DNA of 35,349 nucleotides from Acidobacteria bacterium 28-1 (GCA_002050365.1 MWYZ01000067.1:1-35349); one strand, 5' to 3'; counted from the stretch's first letter, positions 25,014-33,386 are shown. Notes: a model not told the origin generated them from the letters alone. Program-made: numbers and translations.

Positions 25014-25868
25014 ATGGACAGCCGACTTTTAACCGCGCTCATCGCGCTCCCTATTTTAATTTTGTCAATCGTTCTGCCGTATTTTCTGCCGGACTATTCG
25101 GCGGCAAATTGGCTTTTTTTGCTCATCGCCGCTTTAGCTTTTGGCGCGGGACTTTTTGAATTTTTCACTTTAACCAAAAAACTCGAACTCAAAGCCGACG
25201 CTTCCATTGCGTATTTGGGTGCGGCGGCGTTTTTCGTCGCATTTTTTTTTGACGCGCCTGCAAAAGCGCCTGATTTTCTGATTTTAACCGTAGTGCTTTT
25301 TCTGATTGCCGCTTTAATCACGCAAACTTTTCGCTTTCAAAAAGATTTTTCTAAAATGTTGACGGGCATCGGCGTAACCGTTTTTGGTGTTTTGTATGTT
25401 GCTTTTTTGGGCGGATTTATCGTTTCGATGCGTGTCGGGTTTGAAAATACACTTGTTCCTTTTCTTTCGACAAAACTGCTCGCGTTTTTTTTCTTCGTCG
25501 TGATGGGCGCTGATGTGGGCGCGTACTATGTTGGAAAAAACTTTGGGAAACACAAATTGATTCCGAAAGTCAGCCCGAATAAAACTTGGGAAGGCGTAAT
25601 CGGCGGACTCGTTTTAAGTTCGATTTTTGCCGCGCTCGCATCCGCCTGGTTTTTTCCCGAACTGTCTTACAAATTGTCGATTCCGCTGGCGGTTGTGATG
25701 AGCTTAATCGGAGTTTTCGGCGATTTGGCGGAAAGCGCGATGAAGCGCGGCTCAGATGCAAAAGACGCGGCAAGCATTCTGCCCGGACACGGCGGTTTAT
25801 TGGATAGATTAGACAGCTTGCTTTTTAACGCGCCGATTCTTTATTATTTTGCACGATTTTATTTTTAA
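25014..25868 (+). CDS. cdsA: Phosphatidate cytidylyltransferase
   Basis: An inner-membrane enzyme that makes CDP-diacylglycerol from phosphatidate and CTP. About eight hydrophobic segments span 284 residues. The C-terminal signature is present: GDLAESAMKRGSDAKDAAS followed by LPGHGGLLDRLDSLL, with the conserved lysines and aspartates that bind CTP and Mg. NKTWEGVIGGL, another typical stretch, lies near residue 190. It is the last gene of the run from pyrE. A CATCTTG-core repeat lies in the gap downstream. Confidence 0.94.
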   Translation: MDSRLLTALIALPILILSIVLPYFLPDYSAANWLFLLIAALAFGAGLFEFFTLTKKLELKADASIAYLGAAAFFVAFFFDAPAKAPDFLILTVVLFLIAALITQTFRFQKDFSKMLTGIGVTVFGVLYVAFLGGFIVSMRVGFENTLVPFLSTKLLAFFFFVVMGADVGAYYVGKNFGKHKLIPKVSPNKTWEGVIGGLVLSSIFAALASAWFFPELSYKLSIPLAVVMSLIGVFGDLAESAMKRGSDAKDAASILPGHGGLLDRLDSLLFNAPILYYFARFYF

Positions 25869-25942
25869 TCTGATTCAATAAACTTATTTATGTGAATCAA
25901 CACTAAAAAAGAAAAATCAGTTTTATATAAAGTCAACTGCTT

Positions 25943-26058
25943 GTCGGGAGCGCAGGCATCTTGCCTGCCACGGCGCGAAGCGGCGCAGAACTTGCCGATT
26001 GTCAACCATTTTAGATTGCCGTCGTAATCCTCGCAGGCAAGATGTATGCGCTCCCGAC
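25943..26058. repeat. CATCTTG-core inverted-repeat element, intergenic
   Basis: GTCGGGAGCGCAGGCATCTT begins the element and AGATGTATGCGCTCCCGAC ends it, so the ends are inverted over at least 16 bases. Each arm holds a smaller palindrome around the core (CAGGCATCTTGCCTG). It is about 116 bases and lies between convergent genes. The arms share their plan with the element inside the acyl-CoA synthetase. Confidence 0.85.
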
Positions 26059-26100
26059 TAAAACACTTTTTTGTGTTAACTTTTCAGTATTAATTCACAT

Positions 26101-26643
26101 TCATTTATATTCTTTGAACGGATTTATTAAACTTAACCAAACGGGAACCGGAAGCCACGTCCAATATTTGCCGTAAGTTCGTTTGTTCAATCTTTCAATT
26201 TTATTTTCATTTTCTTCCTGCAAAAATTCGGGCGGCAAATCTTCCTTGTTTTCATAGCAAGCGTGCGAGATACACGGCGCGGGTTTTCCTTCAAAATGAA
26301 CCAAACAACCAACGCCCTTTTCAAAAAGCGGACACGCGAAAGTTTGCGCGAATGTATCGCCCGAACATTTCAAATTGTATTTTTCGACTGTTTCAGCGGC
26401 ACGCCGATAGATTTCCGCTTGTTTTTCCGCACTTAATTTTCCAAGCGTTCCGCCGATTGCAGCGGCTTCGAGTTTTGTGATGTGAACGTTGACGAAATGC
26501 GCGTCAACGCAGCACGCGCCTTTTGTCGGGCAAGTTTGGCAATCTTGCGCGTTCGGTTCATATCTGGTTTTTATAAAATTTTGGTAATCGGTTTTAAGTT
26601 TCTTTAACTCGTTCAAGCCTTTTATTTCGGACAGCATTTTCAT
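26101..26643 (-). CDS. YkgJ-like cysteine-cluster protein
   Basis: A 180-residue cytoplasmic protein with clustered cysteines: CQTCPTKGACC (about residues 35-45), FACPLFEKGVGCLVH and APCISHACYE. These resemble the YkgJ-type zinc/iron-chelating family, for which binding is predicted rather than shown. The region between is helical (LEAAAIGGTLGKLSAEKQAE). No function is known. Either ATG (26643 or 26637) is possible. It is divergent from the peroxiredoxin gene, so a link to redox balance is conceivable but unsupported. Confidence 0.7.
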   Translation of the reverse strand: MKMLSEIKGLNELKKLKTDYQNFIKTRYEPNAQDCQTCPTKGACCVDAHFVNVHITKLEAAAIGGTLGKLSAEKQAEIYRRAAETVEKYNLKCSGDTFAQTFACPLFEKGVGCLVHFEGKPAPCISHACYENKEDLPPEFLQEENENKIERLNKRTYGKYWTWLPVPVWLSLINPFKEYK

Positions 26644-26659
26644 CTTTTTTCGCCGGTCA

Positions 26660-26668
26660 TGTTAGAAT
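26660..26668 (+). promoter_or_regulatory. Extended -10 promoter for bcp
   Basis: TGTTAGAAT (TG, one base, TAGAAT), 38 bases before the bcp ATG. Confidence 0.45.
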
Positions 26669-26705
26669 TTTATCAAAACTTATTTTACACGAAGTTGGAG
26701 AAATT

Positions 26706-27164
26706 ATGCTTGCAGAAGGCGACGTTGCACCGGATTTTGCCGCCCGCGACCAGACGGGTGCGGACGTGAAACTTTCCGCTTTGCGCGGTCAGCGTGTCGT
26801 TTTATATTTTTATCCGAAGGACGACACGCCCGGCTGCACAAAGCAAGCGTGTTCATTGCGCGACGGTTTTTCGGCTTTTGAAGAAAAGAACATTAAGGTT
26901 TTAGGCGTATCAATGGACGATGAAAAATCTCATCAAAAATTCATCCAAAAATATGAATTGCCTTTTACTTTATTAGTTGACACCGACCACACGATTGCCG
27001 ACGCTTACAACAGTTATGGTGAAAGACAATTTATGGGGAAAACTTATATAGACGTTTTGCGAAAGACGTTTTTGATTGACGAAGCGGGGAAAATCGTGAA
27101 AGTTTTCAACCAGGTAAAAGTTGACGAACACGCCGATGAAGTTCTGCAGGCGTTTGGCGAATAG
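26706..27164 (+). CDS. bcp: Thiol peroxidase of the Bcp/PrxQ family
   Basis: A thioredoxin-dependent peroxiredoxin that reduces hydrogen peroxide and lipid peroxides. The peroxidatic cysteine is in DDTPGCTKQACSLRD (about residue 46), and a second cysteine five residues later is the typical PrxQ resolving partner. It has the thioredoxin-fold strand VVLYFYPKD upstream and FLIDEAGKIVKVF near the end. The length of 152 residues is standard. TTGGAGA precedes the ATG. lpxI follows on the same strand after about 75 bases. Confidence 0.94.
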   Translation: MLAEGDVAPDFAARDQTGADVKLSALRGQRVVLYFYPKDDTPGCTKQACSLRDGFSAFEEKNIKVLGVSMDDEKSHQKFIQKYELPFTLLVDTDHTIADAYNSYGERQFMGKTYIDVLRKTFLIDEAGKIVKVFNQVKVDEHADEVLQAFGE

Positions 27165-27240
27165 TTTAATTTAAGACGCAAATTCAGAAAGCAAAGACAT
27201 CCAGCGCCTTGATAGGGAAATAAATTGCGACAAAAAATTT

Positions 27241-28068
27241 ATGAAATTCGGTTTAATTGCCGGCAACGGCAAATTTCCTTTTCTCGTCGTCGAAGGTGCA
27301 AAAAAGCAAGGTGCATCTTTGGCGGTTGTTGCTATTAAAGAAGAAACCGACAAGCGCATCGAAGAAATTGCCGAAAAAATCATTTGGGTCGGAATCGGAC
27401 AACTCGGTAAAATGATTTCTTTTTTCAAACAGGAAGCGGTTGAACGAGCGATAATGGCTGGGCAAGTCAAGCACGTTCAGATTTTTTCCGGCGCACTTCC
27501 CGATTTGCGAATGATACGAATGCTCTGGAATCTGCCGCAGAGAAATACGGACGCGCTGATCGGCGGCGTTGCCGACGAAATGCGGCGTGAAGGAATTGAA
27601 CTGATTGATTCGACCTATTTCATTCAGGATAAATTAGCGAAAGAAGGCGTTTTGACGAAGCGCAAACCCGACGAAACCGAACGCGGAAATGTCGAATACG
27701 GTTTGAGAATAGCCAATGAAATTGCCCGGCTCGATTTAGGACAGACGATTGTCGTCCGCGCCAGAGCGTGCGTCGCAATTGAAGCGATGGAAGGAACGGA
27801 CGCAGTTATCAAACGCGCTGGCGAACTTGCCAAGGGAAAACTTACGGTCGTCAAAGTCGCCAAGCCAAATCAAGATATGCGCTTCGATGTGCCGGTCGTC
27901 GGCACGCCGACGATTGAAGAAATGATAAAGGCAGGCGCGACTTGCCTTTGTTTGACCGCGCGAAAAACTCTCATCTTCGACGAAGAAGAAATGCTCGGAC
28001 TCGCCAATCGCCGCAAAATCTCAATCATCGCTGTCGCGAGCGAAACAATTCTAACTGACCTTGCGTAA
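27241..28068 (+). CDS. lpxI: UDP-2,3-diacylglucosamine diphosphatase LpxI
   Basis: Hydrolyses UDP-2,3-diacylglucosamine to lipid X in lipid A synthesis, replacing LpxH in many Gram-negatives. The N-terminal domain starts FGLIAGNGKFPFLVVEGAKK. The C-terminal DUF1009 domain has VVRARACVAIEAMEGTDAVI and PNQDMRFDVPVVGTPTIEEM, including the conserved acidic residues of the active site. It is 275 residues, full length. The family implies an LPS-bearing outer membrane, agreeing with the receptor and the uppS/cdsA run. No other lpx gene is in the window, and no ribosome-binding site is obvious. Confidence 0.93.
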   Translation: MKFGLIAGNGKFPFLVVEGAKKQGASLAVVAIKEETDKRIEEIAEKIIWVGIGQLGKMISFFKQEAVERAIMAGQVKHVQIFSGALPDLRMIRMLWNLPQRNTDALIGGVADEMRREGIELIDSTYFIQDKLAKEGVLTKRKPDETERGNVEYGLRIANEIARLDLGQTIVVRARACVAIEAMEGTDAVIKRAGELAKGKLTVVKVAKPNQDMRFDVPVVGTPTIEEMIKAGATCLCLTARKTLIFDEEEMLGLANRRKISIIAVASETILTDLA

Positions 28069-28096
28069 AATCAAAAGATTATTTCAATATCAAAGG

Positions 28097-28202
28097 CACA
28101 GAGGAAATGAAGTAAAAAGTAAAAAGGCAAAAGTAAAAAGTGGAGACTTGATTTGAAACTTTTGCCTTTTTACTTTTTACTTTTAACTTGAAGCACTCTG
28201 TG
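28097..28202. repeat. Nested word-hairpin repeat (CACAGAG outer, AAAAGTA inner)
   Basis: The outer pair CACAGAG (28097-28103) and CTCTGTG (28196-28202) enclose AGTAAAAAGTAAAAAGGCAA words paired with TTTTGCCTTTTTACTTTTTA. So two word types are nested in one stem. It fills the gap before the M28 peptidase gene. Confidence 0.85.
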
Positions 28203-28224
28203 GTGAAAATCCTTTGGAGAAAAA

Positions 28225-29883
28225 ATGAAAAAAAACTTACTTGCGCTTTTCTTATTATTTACATTTGCTTTTCAATCGGCGACGCTCGCGCAAACCGCGA
28301 CTAAACCGAACTCGCCAGCCCGCAAAGCGGCGGAGCAGATTACGGCTGAGCATTTGAAAGATTATCTTTATTATGTTGCGTCAGACGAAATGGAAGGACG
28401 CGACACGCCTTCGCGCGGGCTTGATTTGACGGCGAAATTTATCGCCTTAAATTTGAAGCAATGGGGCTTCAAACCGGCAGGCGACGACGGAACCTTCTTT
28501 CAAAAAATTGCGCTTAACATTCGCACAACCGATTCAGCAAAAACACAACTCGAAATCGGCGGACGAAAACTCAGATACGGAAAAGATTTCTTTACAAATC
28601 CGGTTGCAGCGACGATTACCGATTCACCACTTGTATTTGCTGGCAACGGCTGGCTTTTAAAATCGAAAAACTTGGATGCTTTGAAAGACACGGATGTTAA
28701 AGGCAAAACCGTCGTAATCTACAGCAAAGACTTTTATCCCGACGGTGTTACGCAAGCAGATTTATTTTCCGGCAAACTTGGAAAAGCCTTTGTTGATTGG
28801 ATTGAACCGTTAAGCTATGCGCGGGAACGAGGAGCGGCAGGTTTGATTATAATCGCCACACCGGAAGACGAAGAGAATTGGCAGAATCAGCGCCGTCAGC
28901 GCGAACGCGGCGGCGCGGCGGTTGAGAAGTTTACTCAAATCAGCATTTCAAAAAACCGTAACATCCCGACCATCGTTATTTCAAGAGATGCGGCTGAAAA
29001 TTTATTTCAGGGAGAAAGCATCGCCTTTTCGGAAATCAACAGGCTGTCGGAGGCAAACTTGCCGCTTCCGACCGTTGCTCTCGGTAAAACGGCAAGCTAC
29101 ACGGTTCAATCGAAAACTGACAAAGCCTCGACGCAAAATGTCGCCGCCGTTTGGGAAGGAAACGACCCGGTTTTGAAAAACGAAATGGTTGCCATCGGCG
29201 CACATTATGACCACGTCGGCACAAATCCGAACGCGAAAGGCGAAGACAAAATCTGGAACGGCGCGGACGATGATGGATCAGGAACAGTTGCCATTCTTTC
29301 AATTGCCGAAGCATTGGCAAAGTCGCCGAAACGACCGAAACGTTCCGTTTTGTTTGTTTGGCACGCGGGCGAAGAAAAAGGTTTGTGGGGAAGCGAGTAT
29401 TTCAACCGATTTCCAACGGTTGACATAAAATCGGTCGTTGCACAATTGAACATTGATATGATTGGGCGCAGCCGAAGAGCGGGCGATACAAACCCGAAAA
29501 ACGCAAATCTTACTAATGAGACGGAAGTCTATGTCATCGGCTCGGAGATGATGAGTTCTGAGCTTGGCGAAATTACTAAAACCGTCAACAATTCGTTTTT
29601 GAATTTAACTTACAACTACAAATACGACGACCCGAAAGACCCGAATCGTTTCTTTTTTCGCTCCGACCATTTTAATTATGCCGTGAACGGAATTCCGATT
29701 GTGTTTTGGTTTGACGGCGTTCACGAAGATTATCACCAACCGGGCGACGAGCCGCAAAAAATTGATTACGCGAAAATGGAACGAATCTCACGGACGATTT
29801 TCTTAACATTGTGGGAATTGGCGGATTTGAAAGAGCGTCCGAAAGTTGACAAACAGCTTCCGCCCGAATTAACCGTGCGATAA
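28225..29883 (+). CDS. Secreted M28 family zinc peptidase
   Basis: A probable aminopeptidase exported to the periplasm or outside. The signal peptide is KKNLLALFLLFTFAFQSATLA. A PA-like insert (about residues 130-270) precedes the zinc domain. The zinc and catalytic residues are visible in order: GAHYDHVG, NGADDDGSGTVAILSIAEAL, WHAGEEKGLWGSEYF, QLNIDMIGR and the final histidine in YHQPGDEP. It has 552 residues, typical of PA-containing M28 enzymes. AGGAGA-like TTGGAGA precedes the ATG. Its last 99 bases are copied again at 30819-30917 by the tandem duplication. Confidence 0.92.
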   Translation: MKKNLLALFLLFTFAFQSATLAQTATKPNSPARKAAEQITAEHLKDYLYYVASDEMEGRDTPSRGLDLTAKFIALNLKQWGFKPAGDDGTFFQKIALNIRTTDSAKTQLEIGGRKLRYGKDFFTNPVAATITDSPLVFAGNGWLLKSKNLDALKDTDVKGKTVVIYSKDFYPDGVTQADLFSGKLGKAFVDWIEPLSYARERGAAGLIIIATPEDEENWQNQRRQRERGGAAVEKFTQISISKNRNIPTIVISRDAAENLFQGESIAFSEINRLSEANLPLPTVALGKTASYTVQSKTDKASTQNVAAVWEGNDPVLKNEMVAIGAHYDHVGTNPNAKGEDKIWNGADDDGSGTVAILSIAEALAKSPKRPKRSVLFVWHAGEEKGLWGSEYFNRFPTVDIKSVVAQLNIDMIGRSRRAGDTNPKNANLTNETEVYVIGSEMMSSELGEITKTVNNSFLNLTYNYKYDDPKDPNRFFFRSDHFNYAVNGIPIVFWFDGVHEDYHQPGDEPQKIDYAKMERISRTIFLTLWELADLKERPKVDKQLPPELTVR

Positions 29884-30818
29884 AGAATAGCCGCGAGTTT
29901 GTCGAAGATGATAAATTATCCGTCCAAATTCGCGGCTATCAATCTATTTCGATGCGGAGATTTGCGAGATAATTGTTCCGTATTGCCGGTTAAATTTAAG
30001 AAGTATTATTTCTTTATATTGTTTGTAAGTTATTTCTTCAACCGGTTTTTTTGTTGATTCGTCTAAATTTCCCTGTTCCATTTTAACCGGCGTTTCTTCA
30101 ACAATTGGTTGGGATACTTCTTCGACTTTTTGAATTTCTACGGAAGTTTCAACCTCGGCAGAGATTTCAGATTCCGAGATTGTTTCCGGCACGGGAACTT
30201 CCTCTTCAGGAACTTCCGTCAAGGCATTTTCATCTTCGGACAGCGCAGAAGCGTAATTGCCGGAGATTTCATAAAGTTTCTCATCGTCTAAAAATAAAGC
30301 GACAACGCTCATCAGATATGAAACTTTACGCCCGTTTGAACTGTCTGTGTTTTGCAGAAACGCAAACGAAGTCATCGCCAGATAAGTTTTATCCCAATGT
30401 TTCGTTAAACTTATCAATTCGTAGTCAGGCGTAATTTCTTCTTCGCCTCCAGCGTCATTTAATTTCATTAAGTGTTCGTTTATTGAAAGCAAAAACACAT
30501 TTGAAAGACGCTGCTTTTGTGAATCGGTCAAAAGTTTGGCAATTTCCGGCGTATTGTCGGCTCGAAAGTTTTTGTCGAGTAAAATCGGCTCTTTGGGTGT
30601 AACATTTTCTTTCTCTTCAGCGGTTTTCGCCTGCTCTTCCTCTAAAGCATATTCCAACGCCATGAAACTTCCTTCTAAATCAATTATGCCTTCGGTGCGA
30701 GTAATAGGTTCTTCAGTGAGACGCACCAACCATTCGGTAAGTTTCGGAAGCTGATTTTTTTTGGCTGCCACAATCTGTTTTAGCTCTTTGATTCGCTTTT
30801 CATAAACGTCTAATTCGG
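29785..30818. repeat. Tandem duplication, unit 1 (1,034 bp)
   Basis: Starts ATCTCACGGACG inside the peptidase gene and ends TAATTCGG. It covers the peptidase tail, the terminator and the 3' two-thirds of the downstream minus-strand gene. I found no mismatch to unit 2 by eye. Confidence 0.9.
29887..29939. terminator. Hairpin between convergent genes
   Basis: ATAGCCGCGAGTTTG pairs with CCAAATTCGCGGCTAT, just after the peptidase stop and just before the minus-strand stop. It is duplicated at 30921-30973. Confidence 0.6.
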
Positions 30819-30843
30819 ATCTCACGGACGATTTTCTTAACAT
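29944..30843 (-). pseudogene. Truncated duplicate of the exported hypothetical gene
   Basis: Residues from ELDVYEKRIKELKQIV to the end are identical to the C-terminal 292 or so residues of the intact gene at 30978-32312. The first eight codons (MLRKSSVR) come from the antisense of the duplicated peptidase tail, fused in frame by chance. The signal peptide and N-terminal domain are missing, and there is no ribosome-binding site or promoter of its own, so it is probably not functional. Confidence 0.85.
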
Positions 30844-31852
30844 TGTGGGAATTGGCGGATTTGAAAGAGCGTCCGAAAGTTGACAAACAGCTTCCGCCCG
30901 AATTAACCGTGCGATAAAGAATAGCCGCGAGTTTGTCGAAGATGATAAATTATCCGTCCAAATTCGCGGCTATCAATCTATTTCGATGCGGAGATTTGCG
31001 AGATAATTGTTCCGTATTGCCGGTTAAATTTAAGAAGTATTATTTCTTTATATTGTTTGTAAGTTATTTCTTCAACCGGTTTTTTTGTTGATTCGTCTAA
31101 ATTTCCCTGTTCCATTTTAACCGGCGTTTCTTCAACAATTGGTTGGGATACTTCTTCGACTTTTTGAATTTCTACGGAAGTTTCAACCTCGGCAGAGATT
31201 TCAGATTCCGAGATTGTTTCCGGCACGGGAACTTCCTCTTCAGGAACTTCCGTCAAGGCATTTTCATCTTCGGACAGCGCAGAAGCGTAATTGCCGGAGA
31301 TTTCATAAAGTTTCTCATCGTCTAAAAATAAAGCGACAACGCTCATCAGATATGAAACTTTACGCCCGTTTGAACTGTCTGTGTTTTGCAGAAACGCAAA
31401 CGAAGTCATCGCCAGATAAGTTTTATCCCAATGTTTCGTTAAACTTATCAATTCGTAGTCAGGCGTAATTTCTTCTTCGCCTCCAGCGTCATTTAATTTC
31501 ATTAAGTGTTCGTTTATTGAAAGCAAAAACACATTTGAAAGACGCTGCTTTTGTGAATCGGTCAAAAGTTTGGCAATTTCCGGCGTATTGTCGGCTCGAA
31601 AGTTTTTGTCGAGTAAAATCGGCTCTTTGGGTGTAACATTTTCTTTCTCTTCAGCGGTTTTCGCCTGCTCTTCCTCTAAAGCATATTCCAACGCCATGAA
31701 ACTTCCTTCTAAATCAATTATGCCTTCGGTGCGAGTAATAGGTTCTTCAGTGAGACGCACCAACCATTCGGTAAGTTTCGGAAGCTGATTTTTTTTGGCT
31801 GCCACAATCTGTTTTAGCTCTTTGATTCGCTTTTCATAAACGTCTAATTCGG
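30819..31852. repeat. Tandem duplication, unit 2 (1,034 bp)
   Basis: Directly adjoins unit 1 (offset 1,034). It ends where the intact gene continues with CATCTTTC. It contains a second, useless copy of the peptidase tail (30819-30917). Confidence 0.9.
30921..30973. terminator. Duplicated hairpin terminator
   Basis: The same hairpin as at 29887-29939, carried by unit 2. Confidence 0.55.
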
Positions 31853-32312
31853 CATCTTTCAATTTCTTCATTCCCGAACTGTAATCGGCAAGTTCATAAA
31901 AATTAGTTTCCGCATTTTTGGTTAAAAAAAACAAGCCTTTATCGCCAACCTTTGGATAGACTTCGCCTTCTTCGGAATACTCGGCGGTATTTTCAGAATT
32001 ATTAGATTTGAATTCCGAGATATTAAAAGTTACCGAATCCAAATCCCGACCTTTCAGCGTATCGGAAATTTCCAGACTTTTCTCCACCTCGAGATACTTG
32101 CCGTATTCATACTCATCAGTTACTTTCAAAACTTTTTCGCTTTTAATCGAAGCGACGACAACCAAATCGCTTTCCAGATAAAGCGTCAATAGACTGTCAG
32201 GAATTTCCGCCCCGCATCTTTTAGCCGAAACGGTTTCGGGCAGAATGCACAGGGAGCAAAGAAGAACAAAAATGACGACGGCGGAAGCAAAAACACGTTG
32301 GAAATATGGCAT
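30978..32312 (-). CDS. Hypothetical exported protein (intact copy)
   Basis: Unrecognised family, 444 residues. It has a clear signal peptide (QRVFASAVVIFVLLCSLCIL, cleavage near VSAKRC). Residues about 35-150 form a beta-rich domain (LYLESDLVVVASIKSEKVLK to YPKVGDKGLFFLTKN), reminiscent of secreted proteins that begin with a cysteine and an OB-like fold. A helical segment follows, then a long glutamate/valine-rich linker (EEEVPVPETISESEISAEVE, about 350-420) and a basic tail. AAAAGGAG lies 7 bases before the ATG. Two-thirds of the gene is repeated downstream. The acidic linker suggests an extended, perhaps wall-spanning, region (inference). Confidence 0.75.
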   Translation of the reverse strand: MPYFQRVFASAVVIFVLLCSLCILPETVSAKRCGAEIPDSLLTLYLESDLVVVASIKSEKVLKVTDEYEYGKYLEVEKSLEISDTLKGRDLDSVTFNISEFKSNNSENTAEYSEEGEVYPKVGDKGLFFLTKNAETNFYELADYSSGMKKLKDAELDVYEKRIKELKQIVAAKKNQLPKLTEWLVRLTEEPITRTEGIIDLEGSFMALEYALEEEQAKTAEEKENVTPKEPILLDKNFRADNTPEIAKLLTDSQKQRLSNVFLLSINEHLMKLNDAGGEEEITPDYELISLTKHWDKTYLAMTSFAFLQNTDSSNGRKVSYLMSVVALFLDDEKLYEISGNYASALSEDENALTEVPEEEVPVPETISESEISAEVETSVEIQKVEEVSQPIVEETPVKMEQGNLDESTKKPVEEITYKQYKEIILLKFNRQYGTIISQISASK

Positions 32313-32666
32313 AAAATAAAACTCCTTTTAATTTTTCAATTAGATATTCGTTCGAGATGGCAACCTGTAATTTGGTTGCTTTGGCGCAAACTATTTTTCA
32401 TCTGGTTAGACACCGAAAAATAAAAAAAGTTCCAGCGTTTTCATTTTAATTTTGCTGAAATTTGAAAGAGATAAAACATCATCAATCATTTTCGCGTCAG
32501 TAACCGGACGATTTGTGAACGCCCGCAAAATAAAAAATTGCAATCTTTTTTCGGTTCAATAAATTTGCTGAGATTTGATGTTCGAGTCTGCTGCCGGCAA
32601 ACCGCCGAAATCATTTTCATTGGTAAGTGTGAGTAGTCTGATTCAATCGTGAGTGTTTTTGAAAAA
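32313..32666. other. Gap with regulatory sequence for two divergent genes; no gene seen
   Basis: AT-rich, with no convincing coding sequence on either strand. A small hairpin (GCAACC at 32360-32365, GGTTGC at 32374-32379) lies in the leader of the minus-strand exported-protein gene. The rest presumably holds its promoter and the upstream part of the antitoxin promoter. Confidence 0.4.
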
Positions 32667-32675
32667 TGCTATAAT
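32667..32675 (+). promoter_or_regulatory. Extended -10 promoter for the antitoxin
   Basis: TGCTATAAT is an exact extended -10 (TG, one base, TATAAT), 18 bases before the ATG at 32694. The promoter is very close to the gene, as usual for autoregulated toxin-antitoxin loci. Confidence 0.6.
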
Positions 32676-32693
32676 CGGCGGCGAGGTAATTTT

Positions 32694-32939
32694 ATGACGA
32701 AAATAGTAAGCATCAGCGAAGCCCAATCTCAACTGCAAGGTTTGTTGGCTCTAACCCGCAACGGCGATGAAATAATTATCGAAGAAAACGGCGAACCGCT
32801 GGCGCGTCTTGTGCCGATTGAAAAGTCAAAAGAGCAGAAACAGCGGATTGCAGGTTTAGGAAAAGGTACAATGTGGATGAGTGAAGATTTTGATGATGAG
32901 TTGCCCTATGAATTCTGGGGATTTGATAAAGAGTTATGA
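32694..32939 (+). CDS. Phd/YefM-family antitoxin, now without an intact toxin
   Basis: An 81-residue DNA-binding antitoxin. The Phd fold is seen in VSISEAQSQLQGLLALTRNG and EIIIEENGEPLARLVPIE, and the toxin-wrapping tail in GLGKGTMWMSEDFDDELPYE. The ATG at 32694 follows GAGGT; a longer frame from 32649 would overlap the -10 box. Its stop overlaps an ATG (ATGA at 32936-32939), the classic coupling to a PIN toxin. The toxin reading frame at that point is only a stub, so the antitoxin seems orphaned. Confidence 0.88.
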   Translation: MTKIVSISEAQSQLQGLLALTRNGDEIIIEENGEPLARLVPIEKSKEQKQRIAGLGKGTMWMSEDFDDELPYEFWGFDKEL

Positions 32940-33332
32940 ATTTACTGCTTATTCTCACAGCTTTAGAAAAATGAAAGATTTAATTACGGTTATATCGGCT
33001 CGTTATTTGTTCGACTATACGCTCGAATTGACTTTCAGCGACGATTTGCAAGCCGAAATAGATTTCACGAATTGGATAAAGAAATATCCGTTTTTCAAGC
33101 CGCTCGAAAACATTGATTATTTCAAAAACTTCTCACTTGACGGCTGGACGGTCGTTTGGGAAAACGGCGCGGACATCGCTCCCGAAACTCTACACGAAAT
33201 CGCGCGGCAAAAACAGCAATTAAAAGCGGCTTAGTTTTTGCGATTTGTGATTCATCTGCGACTGTCGAGAATATGACTTTGGTCAGCGCGGATACGAATT
33301 TTGCTAAGTATCAGGTGAATTTGTTGTGGTAA
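32936..33332 (+). pseudogene. VapC-type PIN toxin gene, its middle replaced by DUF2442
   Basis: Two ends of a toxin gene are visible. At 32936 the ATG overlapping the antitoxin stop begins MNLLL, and with one added base continues DSHSF, like the VapC start MNLLLDTHxF. At 33256-33332 an open stretch reads SSATVENMTLVSADTNFAKY then QVNLLW and stop, matching the VapC C-terminus (…LTLVSADxxFxxYxVxxLW). The two remnants are in different frames and are separated by the DUF2442 gene (32971-33234). The whole span, 397 bases, is about the length of an intact vapC. No active site can be assembled. Confidence 0.75.
32971..33234 (+). CDS. DUF2442 family protein
   Basis: An 87-residue protein. The DUF2442 pattern is visible as YTLELTFSDDLQAEIDF, FFKPLENIDYFKNFSLD and TVVWENGADIAPETLHE. 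Family members often sit beside toxin-antitoxin-like or phage-derived genes, and a partner is usually a DUF4160 protein (not present here). I use the ATG at 32971; a longer frame from 32881 runs through the antitoxin gene. It lies precisely inside the remains of a vapC gene. Function unknown. Confidence 0.82.
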   Translation: MKDLITVISARYLFDYTLELTFSDDLQAEIDFTNWIKKYPFFKPLENIDYFKNFSLDGWTVVWENGADIAPETLHEIARQKQQLKAA

Positions 33333-33386
33333 AATTTTGCAAATAATTTTTGATATTGAAACTTACTTTATTTTTCAACAAAATAT

